From: Limnohabitans sp. 2KL-17 | GTDB taxonomy: Bacteria > Pseudomonadota > Gammaproteobacteria > Burkholderiales > Burkholderiaceae_C | Assembly: GCF_003063415.1 (NCBI RefSeq) | Contig: NZ_NESK01000002.1 | Span: forward strand, 1-64,000 | Reading direction: 5' to 3' | DNA length: 64,000 bases | Notes under the pieces: generated by a model | Told to the model about the DNA's origin: nothing | The model's database searches: none | Seen by the model: only the letters and a program-made list of their open reading frames with translations | In this document: one piece after another, positions 42,382-51,567 of the stretch | Numbering within the stretch: position 1 is the first letter of the stretch | Layout: the number at the start of each line of letters is the position of its first letter | Position numbers and translations under genes: made by a program

Positions 42382-44640
42382 ATGATGGCCCACCCGCTTC
42401 CAAAGCTCCCGTCCGGGTGGCCACGCCCTGCATTCCCAATCTGTGCCGTGAAGTTGGGTGCGGCCCTTGTGCTGACCGTCCAAGGGGGCCAGCTGTTGGC
42501 CCAGCCTGCACAAGCCTCCGATCCCAGCTTGGTTGCGTTGCAACCTGTGACTATCGTCGGTGAACGGGTGCTGACCGCCTTGGAGCAGCCGGCCGGCTCG
42601 GCTTCTCGCCTTGACCTGAGCGTGCGTGAAACGCCCGCATCCATCGAGATCTTGTCGCAGGGGTTGCTGCGCGAGCGCGGTGCACGCAGCGTCACCGAGG
42701 CGGCCCAGGCAGCAACAGGCGTGACCGCTGGCGACTTTCCCGCTGAGCCAGCCAACTTTTCAATGCGTGGCTTTTCCAACAGCCAGATCAACACGCTGTA
42801 CAACGGTCTGAAGATCGGCCCGCCCAACATGACCTCGCGGGTGATGGACGTGGGCAATCTCGATCGCATCGAATTTCTGAAAGGCCCTGCTTCGCTGATG
42901 TCCGGAGAAGGCGCATCGGGCGGCGCGGTCAACTTCGTCACGCGGCAGCCGCACCGGGGCAAGCCCCAGCACGAAATCAACCTGTCCGCAGGTTCATTCG
43001 GTGCCGTGCGCAGCGGTTTCGGTTCAGGCGGCACCACGTCGGTGGACAGCCTTGACTACCGCATCGACCTGAACCGCTCGGCAGGCAAGGGCTTCATCAA
43101 CGACACCCGTAACGAAAACTGGCACTTCTCAGGTGGGCTGGACTGGTATGTCCAGCCGGGTTTGAAGCTGTTCGGTGCGGTGGAGTTCAAGAAGGACAAC
43201 AGCAGTGCCTACTGGGGCACGCCGCTGGTGTCAGCCGCTGCCCCTGGCATCCAGGGTCAGTCGGGTGTGGTATCGGGTACCTACGTGTCGGGCTTCAACG
43301 GCAGCAACCTGGGCAACGTGACCATCGATCGCCGCACGCTGCGCACCAACTACAACGTGCTGGACAACCGCAACAAGGCAGACGAGCAGTGGTTGCGCAT
43401 GGGCGCTGAGTGGCAGGCCAACACGGCCTTGACCCTGCGCACGCAGTTCTACCGCTTCAGCGCTGACCGGGAGTGGTTCAACAACGAAGTGACGGCCTTC
43501 AACGCCGGCACCGGCCTGGTGGATCGCGAGCGCTTCTTCGTGGCCCATGACCAGACCACTGTCGGCAACAAGACCGAATTGCAGTGGGACACGCCTGTTG
43601 GCGGCCTGAGCAACCGCTTAGTGGCGGCGTTAGAGTGGGCCGATACCCGGTTCGAGCGGCCCGGATCGGCCAATTTTCCCGGAGACAGCGTCAGCCTGCT
43701 GGACCCCCTGCGTGGCAGCTTCGGCCTCCTGACCACGCAGCGACAAACCTCAGACATTAGCAACCTGGCGCTGGCCTTGGAAGATCGTCTGGTGCTGCGC
43801 CCCGGCCTGGCACTGATCGCCGGACTGCGGCACGAGTCGATTGCCCTGGACCGCAGTTCGGCCAACGCCGCTGGTGTTCAGCGCACGGGTTTTCCGTTCA
43901 GCAAGACCTGGCGACCAACGACCGGTCGGCTGGGCCTGACTTGGGACGTGGCGCCGGAGCTGACGATCTATGGCCAATACGCCACGGCCGCCGACGTGGC
44001 CGCGAACAACATCTTCCTGTTGCGGGCCAATCAGCCGCTGGACCTGACCCGCACCCGCAGCTTGGAAGTGGGTGTCAAGCAAAGCTTCTGGGCAAAGCGC
44101 GGCGAATCGACGCTGGCGCTGTACGACATCGTTCGCAGCAACGTCTATGCGGCGCAAGGGGGGCAGGCATTGGCGCTGGCAGGGCAACAGGTTTCGCGCG
44201 GTGCCGAGTTGTCGGCGTCTTTGCGCACCGCTCAGGCCTGGCGTGTGTGGGGCAACCTGGCGATCAACCGCACGCGCTATGAGGACTATGCCGGCCCCGG
44301 TGGCTCGCTCAGCGGCAACACACCGCCCAATGCGCCCAGGCTGGTGGCCAATGCGGGCGCCACCTACCGTTGGGGTGGCGAGTGGCCGGTGGAGCTGTCG
44401 GGCTCGTTGCGCCATGTCGGTGAACGCTTCCACAGCGATGCCAACACCGTGAGGCTGGCCGCCTACACCGTGGCAGATGCAGCCGTGTCCATGGACCTCA
44501 AGTCCAGCACCCGCCTGAGTCTGCGCGTGCGCAACCTCACAGACCGGACCTACGCCGTCTGGAGCGACCCGTTCTATCCCGACCAGGTTCTGCTTGGCGC
44601 ACCACGCAGCCTGGAATTGTCTCTGGGTCTGAAGTTCTGA
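42382..44640 (+). CDS. TonB-dependent outer-membrane receptor (siderophore/metallophore type)
   Basis: A 752-residue receptor. ATG 42382 has GGAG seven bases upstream and opens a signal peptide (hydrophobic AVKLGAALVLTVQGG, cleavage near AQA). A TonB-box-like PVTIVGE and a plug domain follow (about 50-180, with NFSMRGFSNSQIN, DRIEFLKGPASLMSGEGASGGAVNFVT), then a beta barrel ending in Phe. The plug resembles hydroxamate-siderophore receptors. It is the first gene of a receptor-ATPase-binding protein-permease set. An upstream in-frame start (42274) would add a P-loop segment from cobW2 and spoil export, so it is not chosen. Confidence 0.9.
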   Translation: MMAHPLPKLPSGWPRPAFPICAVKLGAALVLTVQGGQLLAQPAQASDPSLVALQPVTIVGERVLTALEQPAGSASRLDLSVRETPASIEILSQGLLRERGARSVTEAAQAATGVTAGDFPAEPANFSMRGFSNSQINTLYNGLKIGPPNMTSRVMDVGNLDRIEFLKGPASLMSGEGASGGAVNFVTRQPHRGKPQHEINLSAGSFGAVRSGFGSGGTTSVDSLDYRIDLNRSAGKGFINDTRNENWHFSGGLDWYVQPGLKLFGAVEFKKDNSSAYWGTPLVSAAAPGIQGQSGVVSGTYVSGFNGSNLGNVTIDRRTLRTNYNVLDNRNKADEQWLRMGAEWQANTALTLRTQFYRFSADREWFNNEVTAFNAGTGLVDRERFFVAHDQTTVGNKTELQWDTPVGGLSNRLVAALEWADTRFERPGSANFPGDSVSLLDPLRGSFGLLTTQRQTSDISNLALALEDRLVLRPGLALIAGLRHESIALDRSSANAAGVQRTGFPFSKTWRPTTGRLGLTWDVAPELTIYGQYATAADVAANNIFLLRANQPLDLTRTRSLEVGVKQSFWAKRGESTLALYDIVRSNVYAAQGGQALALAGQQVSRGAELSASLRTAQAWRVWGNLAINRTRYEDYAGPGGSLSGNTPPNAPRLVANAGATYRWGGEWPVELSGSLRHVGERFHSDANTVRLAAYTVADAAVSMDLKSSTRLSLRVRNLTDRTYAVWSDPFYPDQVLLGAPRSLELSLGLKF

Positions 44641-44647
44641 GGAAAAC

Positions 44648-45457
44648 ATGGCCTGCGCATCTGTACGGCTGGACCGGGTGGGCCTGCGCACCACGCAAGG
44701 TGTGGACCTGTTGCAGGACATCGAAATGATTGTGGCGGCCGGCCAGCGCTGTGCCGTTGTCGGGCCCAATGGCGCGGGCAAAAGCAGCTTGCTCGGTGTC
44801 ATCAGTGGGCGCTTGCAACCGACGGCGGGGCTTGTCCATGTGAACGATGTGCCGGGGTTGGCGCATGGGCATGTCGGTGTGCTCGGTCACCCGTCTGGGC
44901 ATCCATCCCGGCGCCTGCATCAGGTGGCGATGGTGGGTCAGACCGAACATGCCGACCTGCGCTTGACCGTGCACGACTACGTGGGGCTGGGCCGCGTGCC
45001 CCACCAAGGACATTGCTCGAACGCACGCCACCAGGAGGTGGTCGCTCATTCGCTGGAGCTGTGCCATCTGTGCGGCACGGCGCAGCGCGGGTTGCACACC
45101 TTGTCCGGCGGCGAGAGGCAGCGTGCTCATCTGGCGCGTGCACTGGCGCAAGAGCCGACTCTGCTGCTGCTGGACGAACCAACCAATCACCTTGACCTGC
45201 GGGCCCGTGTCGAACTGCTGGATCTCGTGCGCGGTCTGGGCATCACGGTGGTGGCAGCGCTGCATGAACTGTCGCTGGTGGCTGGGTTCGCCGACCACAT
45301 GGTGGTTTTGAATGGTGGCCGAGTGGTCGGGCAAGGCTCTCCGGCAGAAACCATGACGGCACCCTTGGTGGCTCAGGTCTTCGGCATGGCCCTGGTCCGC
45401 ACCCGGCACCCGCAAGAGCAACGCGACCTCTGGGCCTTCGAGAGGCTGGCAGCATGA
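44648..45457 (+). CDS. ABC transporter ATPase, FecE/BtuD-like
   Basis: A 269-residue ATPase of the iron-siderophore/cobalamin/haem importer class: Walker A GPNGAGKSS, signature LSGGERQ, Walker B LLLLDEPTNHLDL and the His in ALHELSL. It starts seven nt after the receptor and overlaps the binding-protein gene by four bases. The segment PGLAHGHVGVLGHPSGHPSRR near residue 75 is a His-containing insertion of unknown role. Confidence 0.92.
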   Translation: MACASVRLDRVGLRTTQGVDLLQDIEMIVAAGQRCAVVGPNGAGKSSLLGVISGRLQPTAGLVHVNDVPGLAHGHVGVLGHPSGHPSRRLHQVAMVGQTEHADLRLTVHDYVGLGRVPHQGHCSNARHQEVVAHSLELCHLCGTAQRGLHTLSGGERQRAHLARALAQEPTLLLLDEPTNHLDLRARVELLDLVRGLGITVVAALHELSLVAGFADHMVVLNGGRVVGQGSPAETMTAPLVAQVFGMALVRTRHPQEQRDLWAFERLAA

Positions 45458-46431
45458 CACTCCGCGCAAACGTGAGCGCGTTGCTGCTGCTGCTTTGCAT
45501 CAGCATGGTCTGTGGCGCTCACGCCTTTCCTGTCACGGTTGACAACTGTGGCACGCCACTGCGCATCAACGCGCCGCCGCAGCGCGCGGTGATCCACGAT
45601 CTCAACATGACCGAGATGGCACTGGCGCTGGGCTTGCAAGCCCAGATGGCAGGCGTGACAGGCATCACGGGCTGGTACAAGACCGATGCCAAGTTCAATG
45701 CCGCTCTGGGTGCCATTCCTGAGCTGGCACCCAAGTACCCGTCTCTGGAGAACCTGCTGGCAGCGCGTCCGGACATGTTCTTCGCCGGCTGGTATTACGG
45801 CATGAAACCGGGCGGTGACGTCACGCCCGCTACACTGGCACGCCACGGCATTGCGACCCTGGTGCTGACCGAAAGCTGTGTGCACACCAGTCAGACGCGT
45901 TCGCGCGTGACGATGGATCTGCTCTACACCGACATGCTCCGCCTGGGCACCGTGTTCGGCCAACGGCCACGGGCAGAGGCGCTGGTGGCGCAGTGGCGCA
46001 AGCGCTTGCAAGCGCTGGTGCCGCCGCCAGTCCCCGGCACGGCACCGAAGGCGACGCCCCTGCGCGTCTTTGTCTACGACTCGGGCGAAGACAAGCCCTT
46101 CACTGCAGGCGCTGCGGCCATGCCCACGGCGCTGATCGAAGCGGCCGGTGGCCGCAACGTCATGGATGACCTGCCCATCAGCTGGGCCCACAGCTCCTGG
46201 GAGGCAGTGGCCGCGCGCAACCCGCAATTTCTGATCCTGCTGGACTATCAGGACGGGCAGGGTCCGAGCCGACTCATGGGCACGCTGCAAGCGCACCCGG
46301 CCATGCGCCACACCGACGCTGTCAAGCACCAGCGCTTCATTGCGCTGCGTTATGCCGAGCTCACCCCCGGGCCAGCCAATATCGAGGCGGTGGAGAAACT
46401 GGCCCGAGCATTGCGCGCCGTGGCACCATGA
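45454..46431 (+). CDS. FecB/BtuF-like periplasmic binding protein
   Basis: A 325-residue binding protein: signal peptide ending near AHA (about 25), then PQRAVIHDLNMTEMALALGL, the usual start of this fold, a long central helix, and WAHSSWEAVAARNPQFLILLDYQ. It has no lipobox. It overlaps the genes on both sides by four bases, so the three ABC genes are translationally coupled. The ligand may be a metal chelate such as a siderophore, metallophore or corrinoid. The COG0523 and Zur neighbours favour zinc, but nothing in the protein proves it. Confidence 0.88.
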   Translation: MTLRANVSALLLLLCISMVCGAHAFPVTVDNCGTPLRINAPPQRAVIHDLNMTEMALALGLQAQMAGVTGITGWYKTDAKFNAALGAIPELAPKYPSLENLLAARPDMFFAGWYYGMKPGGDVTPATLARHGIATLVLTESCVHTSQTRSRVTMDLLYTDMLRLGTVFGQRPRAEALVAQWRKRLQALVPPPVPGTAPKATPLRVFVYDSGEDKPFTAGAAAMPTALIEAAGGRNVMDDLPISWAHSSWEAVAARNPQFLILLDYQDGQGPSRLMGTLQAHPAMRHTDAVKHQRFIALRYAELTPGPANIEAVEKLARALRAVAP

Positions 46432-47441
46432 AGCCTTGGCAGGTGCATGTGGCGCTGGCGGCGAGCCTGCCGCTGCTTTTGTTGATGGGCCTGGGCTTGG
46501 GCGGCGTCAGCATCGACGCCAGCAGCGTTTGGGCCAGCCTGTTTCAGCCCAGTGCTGCCAGCCTGAGTGTGGCGGATGCAGCCCATCGCGCCATCGTCTT
46601 CGACCTTCGACTGCCGCGTGTGCTGTTGGCGGTGCTGGTGGGCGCCAGCTTGGCCATGGCCGGCACCTTGTTGCAGACCGTCACGCGCAACGACCTGGCC
46701 GACCCCTTCCTGTTTGGTCTGTCGTCCGGAGCTGCAGCAGGCGCAGTGGCGGTGATCTCGCTCACCGGTGAGCGCTTTGGCATCTGGACCTTGCCACTGG
46801 CCAGCTTCGCCGGTGGGTTGGTGGCCGCTGCAGGCGTTTTGCTGCTGGCACAGCGTAGCGCTGGACAAGGCGCAGAGCGCATCGTGCTGGCTGGCTTGGC
46901 CATGTCATTCCTGTTCGGTGCACTGACCCATGTGCTGGTGTTTGCTGGTGACCAACGTGCGGCACACTCGGTGCTGTTCTGGTCTTTGGGTGGTTTGGGT
47001 CTGGCGCGATGGGACAACCTGCCGCTGGCCTTTGCCGGATGCGGTGCATTGGCCCTCTTCGTGGCGCTGCGGCATCGCGCGCTGGACGCCTTGCTGGCCG
47101 GCGACGAGGTTGCGCACAGCCTGGGCGTGGCGCCGCAGCGTCTGCGCACGCAGGTACTCATCATCACGGCACTGGCAACGGCCTGCTGCGTGGCACTGGC
47201 CGGGGTCATCGGCTTCGTCGGGCTGATGGTGCCGCACCTGATGCGGCGTTCAGCCGGTTTGTTGCATGCCAAGCTGGTGCCTGCCTGCGCCCTGATGGGC
47301 GCTGTGCTGCTGCTGGGCAGCGACTTGTTGGCCCGTCTCGTCATGGCTCCCCAAGAGCTTCCAGTGGGCATTGTTACCGCCAGCATCGGTGCGGCCTTTG
47401 TCATCGGCTTGCTTTGGCGGCGCAGCCCGCCCGCAACTTGA
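46428..47441 (+). CDS. FecCD/BtuC-like ABC transporter permease
   Basis: A 337-residue permease with about ten hydrophobic segments. It has the family motifs LRLPRVLLAVLVGASLAMAGTLLQ, NDLADPFLFGLSSGAAAGA and VGLMVPHLMRR. It starts inside the binding-protein gene (ATGA overlap). A second permease gene is absent, so it presumably forms a homodimer. After it come 150 bp without gene and then the second metal-type box. Confidence 0.92.
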   Translation: MKPWQVHVALAASLPLLLLMGLGLGGVSIDASSVWASLFQPSAASLSVADAAHRAIVFDLRLPRVLLAVLVGASLAMAGTLLQTVTRNDLADPFLFGLSSGAAAGAVAVISLTGERFGIWTLPLASFAGGLVAAAGVLLLAQRSAGQGAERIVLAGLAMSFLFGALTHVLVFAGDQRAAHSVLFWSLGGLGLARWDNLPLAFAGCGALALFVALRHRALDALLAGDEVAHSLGVAPQRLRTQVLIITALATACCVALAGVIGFVGLMVPHLMRRSAGLLHAKLVPACALMGAVLLLGSDLLARLVMAPQELPVGIVTASIGAAFVIGLLWRRSPPAT

Positions 47442-47610
47442 GCGCTTCTCCAATCGAAACTTCAGGACGCCATGACCTCAAGGGCCGCGCGCGAGGCGCA
47501 CTAGAGCTCAAAACAGCTCGATATTGCCTGGTGTTTTTTTCCATTGAGATGCCAGTCTTCCTGTCCTATCCGCCAACCATTGCCGTGCATAGGGGTATTG
47601 CGCCGTCCTT

Positions 47611-47643
47611 TATTGAGAATAGAATATCAATAGCATCAAATCA
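47611..47643 (+). promoter_or_regulatory. second Fur/Zur-like box, upstream of cobW2
   Basis: TATTGAGAATAGAATATCAA and the following 13 bases match the box at 40875 at 28 of 33 positions. It is followed by a 45-bp cobW1 remnant and then by intact cobW2, so it may drive cobW2 and the genes after it. Confidence 0.6.
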
Positions 47644-47664
47644 TAAAAAAATTTGTAACCCAAA

Positions 47665-47709
47665 CGCTTGCCAGTGGCCGTGCTCTCAGGTTTTCTGGGA
47701 GCAGGCAAG
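47665..47709 (+). pseudogene. cobW1 fragment (codons 8-22)
   Basis: These 45 bp encode [15 protein letters not shown], nearly the same as codons 8-22 of cobW1 (one changed residue). The fragment ends exactly at the P-loop Lys, and what follows is the leader of cobW2. It is the mirror of the cobW2 fragment at 42274. Confidence 0.9.
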
Positions 47710-47738
47710 AAAGAAGCAAGATTGAAAAGGAAATCACC

Positions 47739-48728
47739 ATGTCGCTGATCCCCGTCACCATCCTCACCGGCTTCCTGGGAAGCGGTAAAACCACTTTGCT
47801 CAACCGCATCCTCAAGGAGCAACACGGTCACCGCATCGCTGTGATCGAAAACGAGTTCGGCGAAGCCGGCATCGACAACGATTTGCTGGTGCAGGGCGGC
47901 GATGAGCAGATCGTCGAGATGAACAACGGCTGCATTTGCTGCACGGTGCGTGGCGACTTGGTCCGCATCCTGGGCGAATTGCAGGCCAAAAAATCATCAG
48001 GTCTGTTGAATTTTGACCGCGTCATCATCGAGACCACCGGGCTTGCAGACCCCGCACCCGTAGCCCAGACCTTCTTCGTCGACGAAGACATTGTTCAGCA
48101 CTATGTGTTGGATGCCATCGTCACCATGGTCGATGCCAAACACGCTCCGCAACAACTCGACGAACATCACGAAGCGCAAGAGCAAGTGGGCTTTGCCGAC
48201 CGCATCCTGATCACCAAAACCGATGTCGTCACGCCCAGTGAAGTTGCACAGTTGCGCCAACGGCTTGTGAAAATGAACCCCCGTGCCAAGATCGCCCAAG
48301 CCCTGCATGGTGTGGCCGACATCAACGATTTGCTGGACATCCGTGGCTTTAACCTCACTGCTATTCTGGAGATAGAGCCTGACTTCCTGACTGATGTCGA
48401 TCATGAGCATGACGACGATGTGAGTTCATTTGTTTTTCGAGAAACCCGACCGCTTGACATGGACCGGATCGAGGATTTCATGGGCAGCATCGTGCAGGTC
48501 TACGGAACCCAACTGATGCGCTACAAGGGTGTACTGAACATCTTAGGTATCAACAAACGTGTGGTGCTCCAAGGGGTGCACATGCTCATGGGCAGCGACT
48601 ACGGCAGCGCGTGGAAACCTGGTGAAACGCGGGAGAGCAAATTGGTGTTCATTGGTCGAGACATGCCCAAGGAAATTTTGCTCAAGGGTTTGGCGCAGTG
48701 TGTGGCAGGCGAGGTTCAGTCAGTATGA
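47739..48728 (+). CDS. COG0523 GTPase 2 (CobW-like metallochaperone)
   Basis: A 329-residue G3E GTPase with GFLGSGKTT (11-19), [10 protein letters not shown], the CICC motif (about 65-68), ETTGLADP and TKTD, then a His-containing linker (DVDHEHDDD) and a CobW C-terminal domain. Size matches YjiA/ZNG1-like proteins. It is preceded by the second metal-type box. A 53-codon gene overlaps its stop. Confidence 0.93.
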   Translation: MSLIPVTILTGFLGSGKTTLLNRILKEQHGHRIAVIENEFGEAGIDNDLLVQGGDEQIVEMNNGCICCTVRGDLVRILGELQAKKSSGLLNFDRVIIETTGLADPAPVAQTFFVDEDIVQHYVLDAIVTMVDAKHAPQQLDEHHEAQEQVGFADRILITKTDVVTPSEVAQLRQRLVKMNPRAKIAQALHGVADINDLLDIRGFNLTAILEIEPDFLTDVDHEHDDDVSSFVFRETRPLDMDRIEDFMGSIVQVYGTQLMRYKGVLNILGINKRVVLQGVHMLMGSDYGSAWKPGETRESKLVFIGRDMPKEILLKGLAQCVAGEVQSV

Positions 48729-48886
48729 GCGATCAGACGTCTGCCCCACAGGTCGATGCGTTTTTGGCGCAAGCGCAGTTTTTTCACCCCTCGGTGTCTC
48801 GATGGCTTGAACGCAAAGACGCCACCATCGCATGCGGACGGTATTGGACCCAGTGTCAGCAGCCGTTCCGTACGTCGCACGCGTGA
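48725..48886 (+). CDS. small protein of unknown function
   Basis: A 53-residue frame that starts within the cobW2 stop (ATGA). It has two Cys ([11 protein letters not shown]) and an aromatic core ([16 protein letters not shown]). No family is recognised. It could be a small partner of the GTPase or the truncated start of a lost gene, since 90 bp of non-coding sequence follow. Confidence 0.5.
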   Translation: MSDQTSAPQVDAFLAQAQFFHPSVSRWLERKDATIACGRYWTQCQQPFRTSHA

Positions 48887-48976
48887 TCAATCCCTTGTCA
48901 CATCGCGCCTGTCAGTCAAGCAGTGGATCCATGCCCGTGACCGCCCGCTTGCATCACCCTGATGTGGAGGTACAAC

Positions 48977-49723
48977 ATGACAAACCACCAACAAACCATT
49001 GTCGAAAAAGTCGATGAATCGGCTGAAATTCGCTTGAACGTCAGCATCCATGCTGGATGCCTTGAAGATCTGCACGTTCAAACAGCGTCGCAGGAGGTTC
49101 GGCTCGGTGTCGAGCCTGCAGTATTGAAATCCATCGCTGAAACGGGCGTTGCACTCACTGTCTGGCAGCGTGGGGTCCGCAATGATTGGCAAGCGTGGTT
49201 AACGCAGCTGCCAAGCCAAACACTGCCGTGTTGCCGCCTTCAAGTTTGCTTGGATGAAGCAATCCCTGCGCTGCAAGATGCCTGCGATGCCAGTGGCATG
49301 CCGCATGGCCAGCCAAGAAACGACTTCGTAGCAGACATTGCAAAACTGGTCGGAATCTTTTTATCGCAAGCAGCTTGCGACAAGGTGCAACTGCGTCTGG
49401 ATGTCATCACGGACAATGCGTGCAAAAAATGGCACCGTGATTGCACACCGCTGCGCATGGTGTGTACCTATCGTGGCCCAGGCACCATGTGGGTGCCCTC
49501 AGACCTTAGCAGGCAGACTTTAGAAAAGTCAGAGGATGAAGTGCCATGGGCATCGACCATGAAGACCGGTGATGTGGCGTTCTTTAAAGGGTGCGGCTGG
49601 CCGGGGCAGGCGCATGAAGGCGGTGTTGTGCATCGCTCGCCAAGCATCACCGGCCAAGGGATTGCCCGTCTGGTGCTCGTTCTTGATGCTGCCAGGGAAT
49701 CGATGACCAGGAGCACATCATGA
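48977..49723 (+). CDS. DUF1826 protein (zinc-starvation cluster)
   Basis: A 248-residue protein of the DUF1826 family, which recurs beside COG0523 GTPases in Zur-controlled clusters. It has KKWHRDCTPLRMVCTYRGPGTMWVP and HEGGVVHRSPS, a His/Asp pattern like that of iron/2-oxoglutarate-type folds, though this is only a resemblance. TGGAGG lies six bases before ATG. It overlaps the DUF1636 gene by four bases. The biochemical role is unknown. Confidence 0.85.
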   Translation: MTNHQQTIVEKVDESAEIRLNVSIHAGCLEDLHVQTASQEVRLGVEPAVLKSIAETGVALTVWQRGVRNDWQAWLTQLPSQTLPCCRLQVCLDEAIPALQDACDASGMPHGQPRNDFVADIAKLVGIFLSQAACDKVQLRLDVITDNACKKWHRDCTPLRMVCTYRGPGTMWVPSDLSRQTLEKSEDEVPWASTMKTGDVAFFKGCGWPGQAHEGGVVHRSPSITGQGIARLVLVLDAARESMTRSTS

Positions 49724-50097
49724 GTACAGAAATACTGGTCTGCGTTCTGTGTCGCCCAGCTGACTTGCCACGAGAACATCCTCGGCCTGGACGCGCACTG
49801 CTGGAGGCGGTAGAAAACATGGCTTTACGTGATGGGCTGAGTTTTCCGATACGTGCTGTGGAATGTATGAGTGGTTGCAACAGGCACTGTACGGTTTCCC
49901 TCCAGGCGCATGAAAAATTCACCTACATGTTTGGGGATCTTGCCGCTGATGAAACAAGTGCTGAACAGATTTTGGTGTGTGCTCAGTTGCACCAAAACAG
50001 CGCTGATGGCTTGATCAGCCGCGACCTTCGACCCGAGCGTCTTCGACAGGGAATTCTTGCCCGTATTCCATCGATTTCATTGAAACCAATCGGGTGA
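49720..50097 (+). CDS. DUF1636 metal-binding protein
   Basis: A 125-residue protein of the DUF1636 family (predicted metal-binding, thioredoxin-like ferredoxin fold). Cys are at CVLCRP near the start and [10 protein letters not shown] in the middle, the family pattern. It starts in the DUF1826 stop. It may handle a metal or an Fe-S cluster in the low-zinc program. No experiment-based role is known to me. Confidence 0.85.
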   Translation: MSTEILVCVLCRPADLPREHPRPGRALLEAVENMALRDGLSFPIRAVECMSGCNRHCTVSLQAHEKFTYMFGDLAADETSAEQILVCAQLHQNSADGLISRDLRPERLRQGILARIPSISLKPIG

Positions 50098-50119
50098 CAT
50101 CACCCTTGAAACCTTCCCC

Positions 50120-51049
50120 ATGAACCAATCGACTAAGCCCAGTGTTCTTCCTGACATTTCATTATCAGAAAGCGCACCCCGCCACAGTGCACTCACCTGG
50201 GTTGGCATGCAGGGTATTGACTTGCCTCTGACCGTTGATGAGCCTGGGTATAGCCGCGAGTTGCATGCATGTGCCGATGTGCAGGTCAACCTTCCAGCGC
50301 CGCACATCAAAGGCATTCACATGTCACGGCTGTACCGATTGCTCGACGCGATGGGGAATGGACAGGGTTTGACTGCAGCTGGAATTCACCAATTTTTGAA
50401 AGCCATGATTGAGAGCCACGCGGATTGTCAAAGCGAAAACGCCAGGCTCCAACTGAATTTCAACTTGCTACTGCGTCGCCCAGCTTTGGTCACTGAAGGC
50501 CTCGCGGGATGGAAGTCGTATCCGATCACAATCCGTGCCTCTCTGATGAGTGGTCAATTTCAGTGCCGCATTCAAGTCAAAGTGGTTTACTCGTCGACAT
50601 GTCCATGTTCCGCGGCATTGGCTAGGCAATTGATAGAACAAGCATTTCTGGCTGAATTTGCAAAGCAACCTTCGCTGGACAAGCATCAGGTGGCTGAGTG
50701 GATTCGACACAATGCCAGTGCAGCAACGCCACACAGTCAACGCAGTCAAGCGCATGTCACGGTCGGTGTCAACGAAACTTCAAGCAGTTTAGGAATCCTG
50801 GCACTGATCGATTGCATTGAACAAGCCTTGGGCACCCCAGTGCAGACCGCAGTCAAGCGAGCGGATGAGCAGGCATTCGCAGCCTTGAACGGACAGAACC
50901 TGATGTTTGTTGAAGATGCTGCACGCCGTATCAAAGCCTCTCTTCAAGGATATGAGCACCCCGAGATTTTTGTGCGCCATTTGGAGAGTTTGCATCCCCA
51001 TGATGCCGTGGCATGGTCAAGCCCTGAAATTGGATTGGGTTCCATATGA
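50120..51049 (+). CDS. folE2: GTP cyclohydrolase FolE2 (type IB)
   Basis: A 309-residue enzyme that makes dihydroneopterin triphosphate from GTP, the first step of folate. Type IB enzymes work with other metals than zinc and replace FolE when zinc is scarce. Hallmarks are [37 protein letters not shown] and the Glu in [10 protein letters not shown]. The next gene overlaps by four bases. The context is strongly of zinc-sparing type. Confidence 0.94.
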   Translation: MNQSTKPSVLPDISLSESAPRHSALTWVGMQGIDLPLTVDEPGYSRELHACADVQVNLPAPHIKGIHMSRLYRLLDAMGNGQGLTAAGIHQFLKAMIESHADCQSENARLQLNFNLLLRRPALVTEGLAGWKSYPITIRASLMSGQFQCRIQVKVVYSSTCPCSAALARQLIEQAFLAEFAKQPSLDKHQVAEWIRHNASAATPHSQRSQAHVTVGVNETSSSLGILALIDCIEQALGTPVQTAVKRADEQAFAALNGQNLMFVEDAARRIKASLQGYEHPEIFVRHLESLHPHDAVAWSSPEIGLGSI

Positions 51050-51555
51050 GCAACTCCATAACAGCCGAAACATCCGGATCAGCAGGCCTGCTCTTTGCGT
51101 CCAGAATTTCGGTCGAGCAGGTCAAAGAAGGATTCGAACTGGCACCCAAATTCGATCGCGATGGACTGATTGCCTGCGTGACCACAGATGCCACGACAAG
51201 GGAGGTTCTGATGCTGGGCTATATGAACCGTGAAGCACTGGAACTCACCCTTCTGACAGGAGAAGCGCACTACTGGAGCCGCAGCCGACAGGTGCTGTGG
51301 CGCAAAGGCAGTTCCAGCGGGCTGGTGCAGCGCGTGGTCGAAATGCGCATTGACGACGATCAGGATGCGGTGTGGCTATGTGTGTCACTCTCAAGCGGAA
51401 TACGCAGCGAACCTGCCAGTTGCCACGTTGGCTACCGCAGTTGTTTTTACCGTACCGTTGAATTAAAGACGGGCAAGCTCTCTTTCGCAGAAAACACAAA
51501 AACGTTTGATCCCAAATCGGTTTACGGGGATGCTCCCAATCCCACGCTACTTTGA
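51046..51555 (+). CDS. HisI-like phosphoribosyl-AMP cyclohydrolase paralogue
   Basis: A 169-residue protein of the HisI family (third/fourth step of histidine synthesis, PR-AMP to ProFAR). It has the core [27 protein letters not shown] and [13 protein letters not shown]. The usual DCDxDA motif reads DDDQDA, so the first zinc cysteine is Asp. It lies directly after folE2 with a four-base overlap, so it is probably the low-zinc replacement copy. It is longer than the standard 110-130 residues because of an about 30-residue N-terminal extension. Confidence 0.88.
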   Translation: MSNSITAETSGSAGLLFASRISVEQVKEGFELAPKFDRDGLIACVTTDATTREVLMLGYMNREALELTLLTGEAHYWSRSRQVLWRKGSSSGLVQRVVEMRIDDDQDAVWLCVSLSSGIRSEPASCHVGYRSCFYRTVELKTGKLSFAENTKTFDPKSVYGDAPNPTLL

Positions 51556-51567
51556 AGCGAGCAGGCA

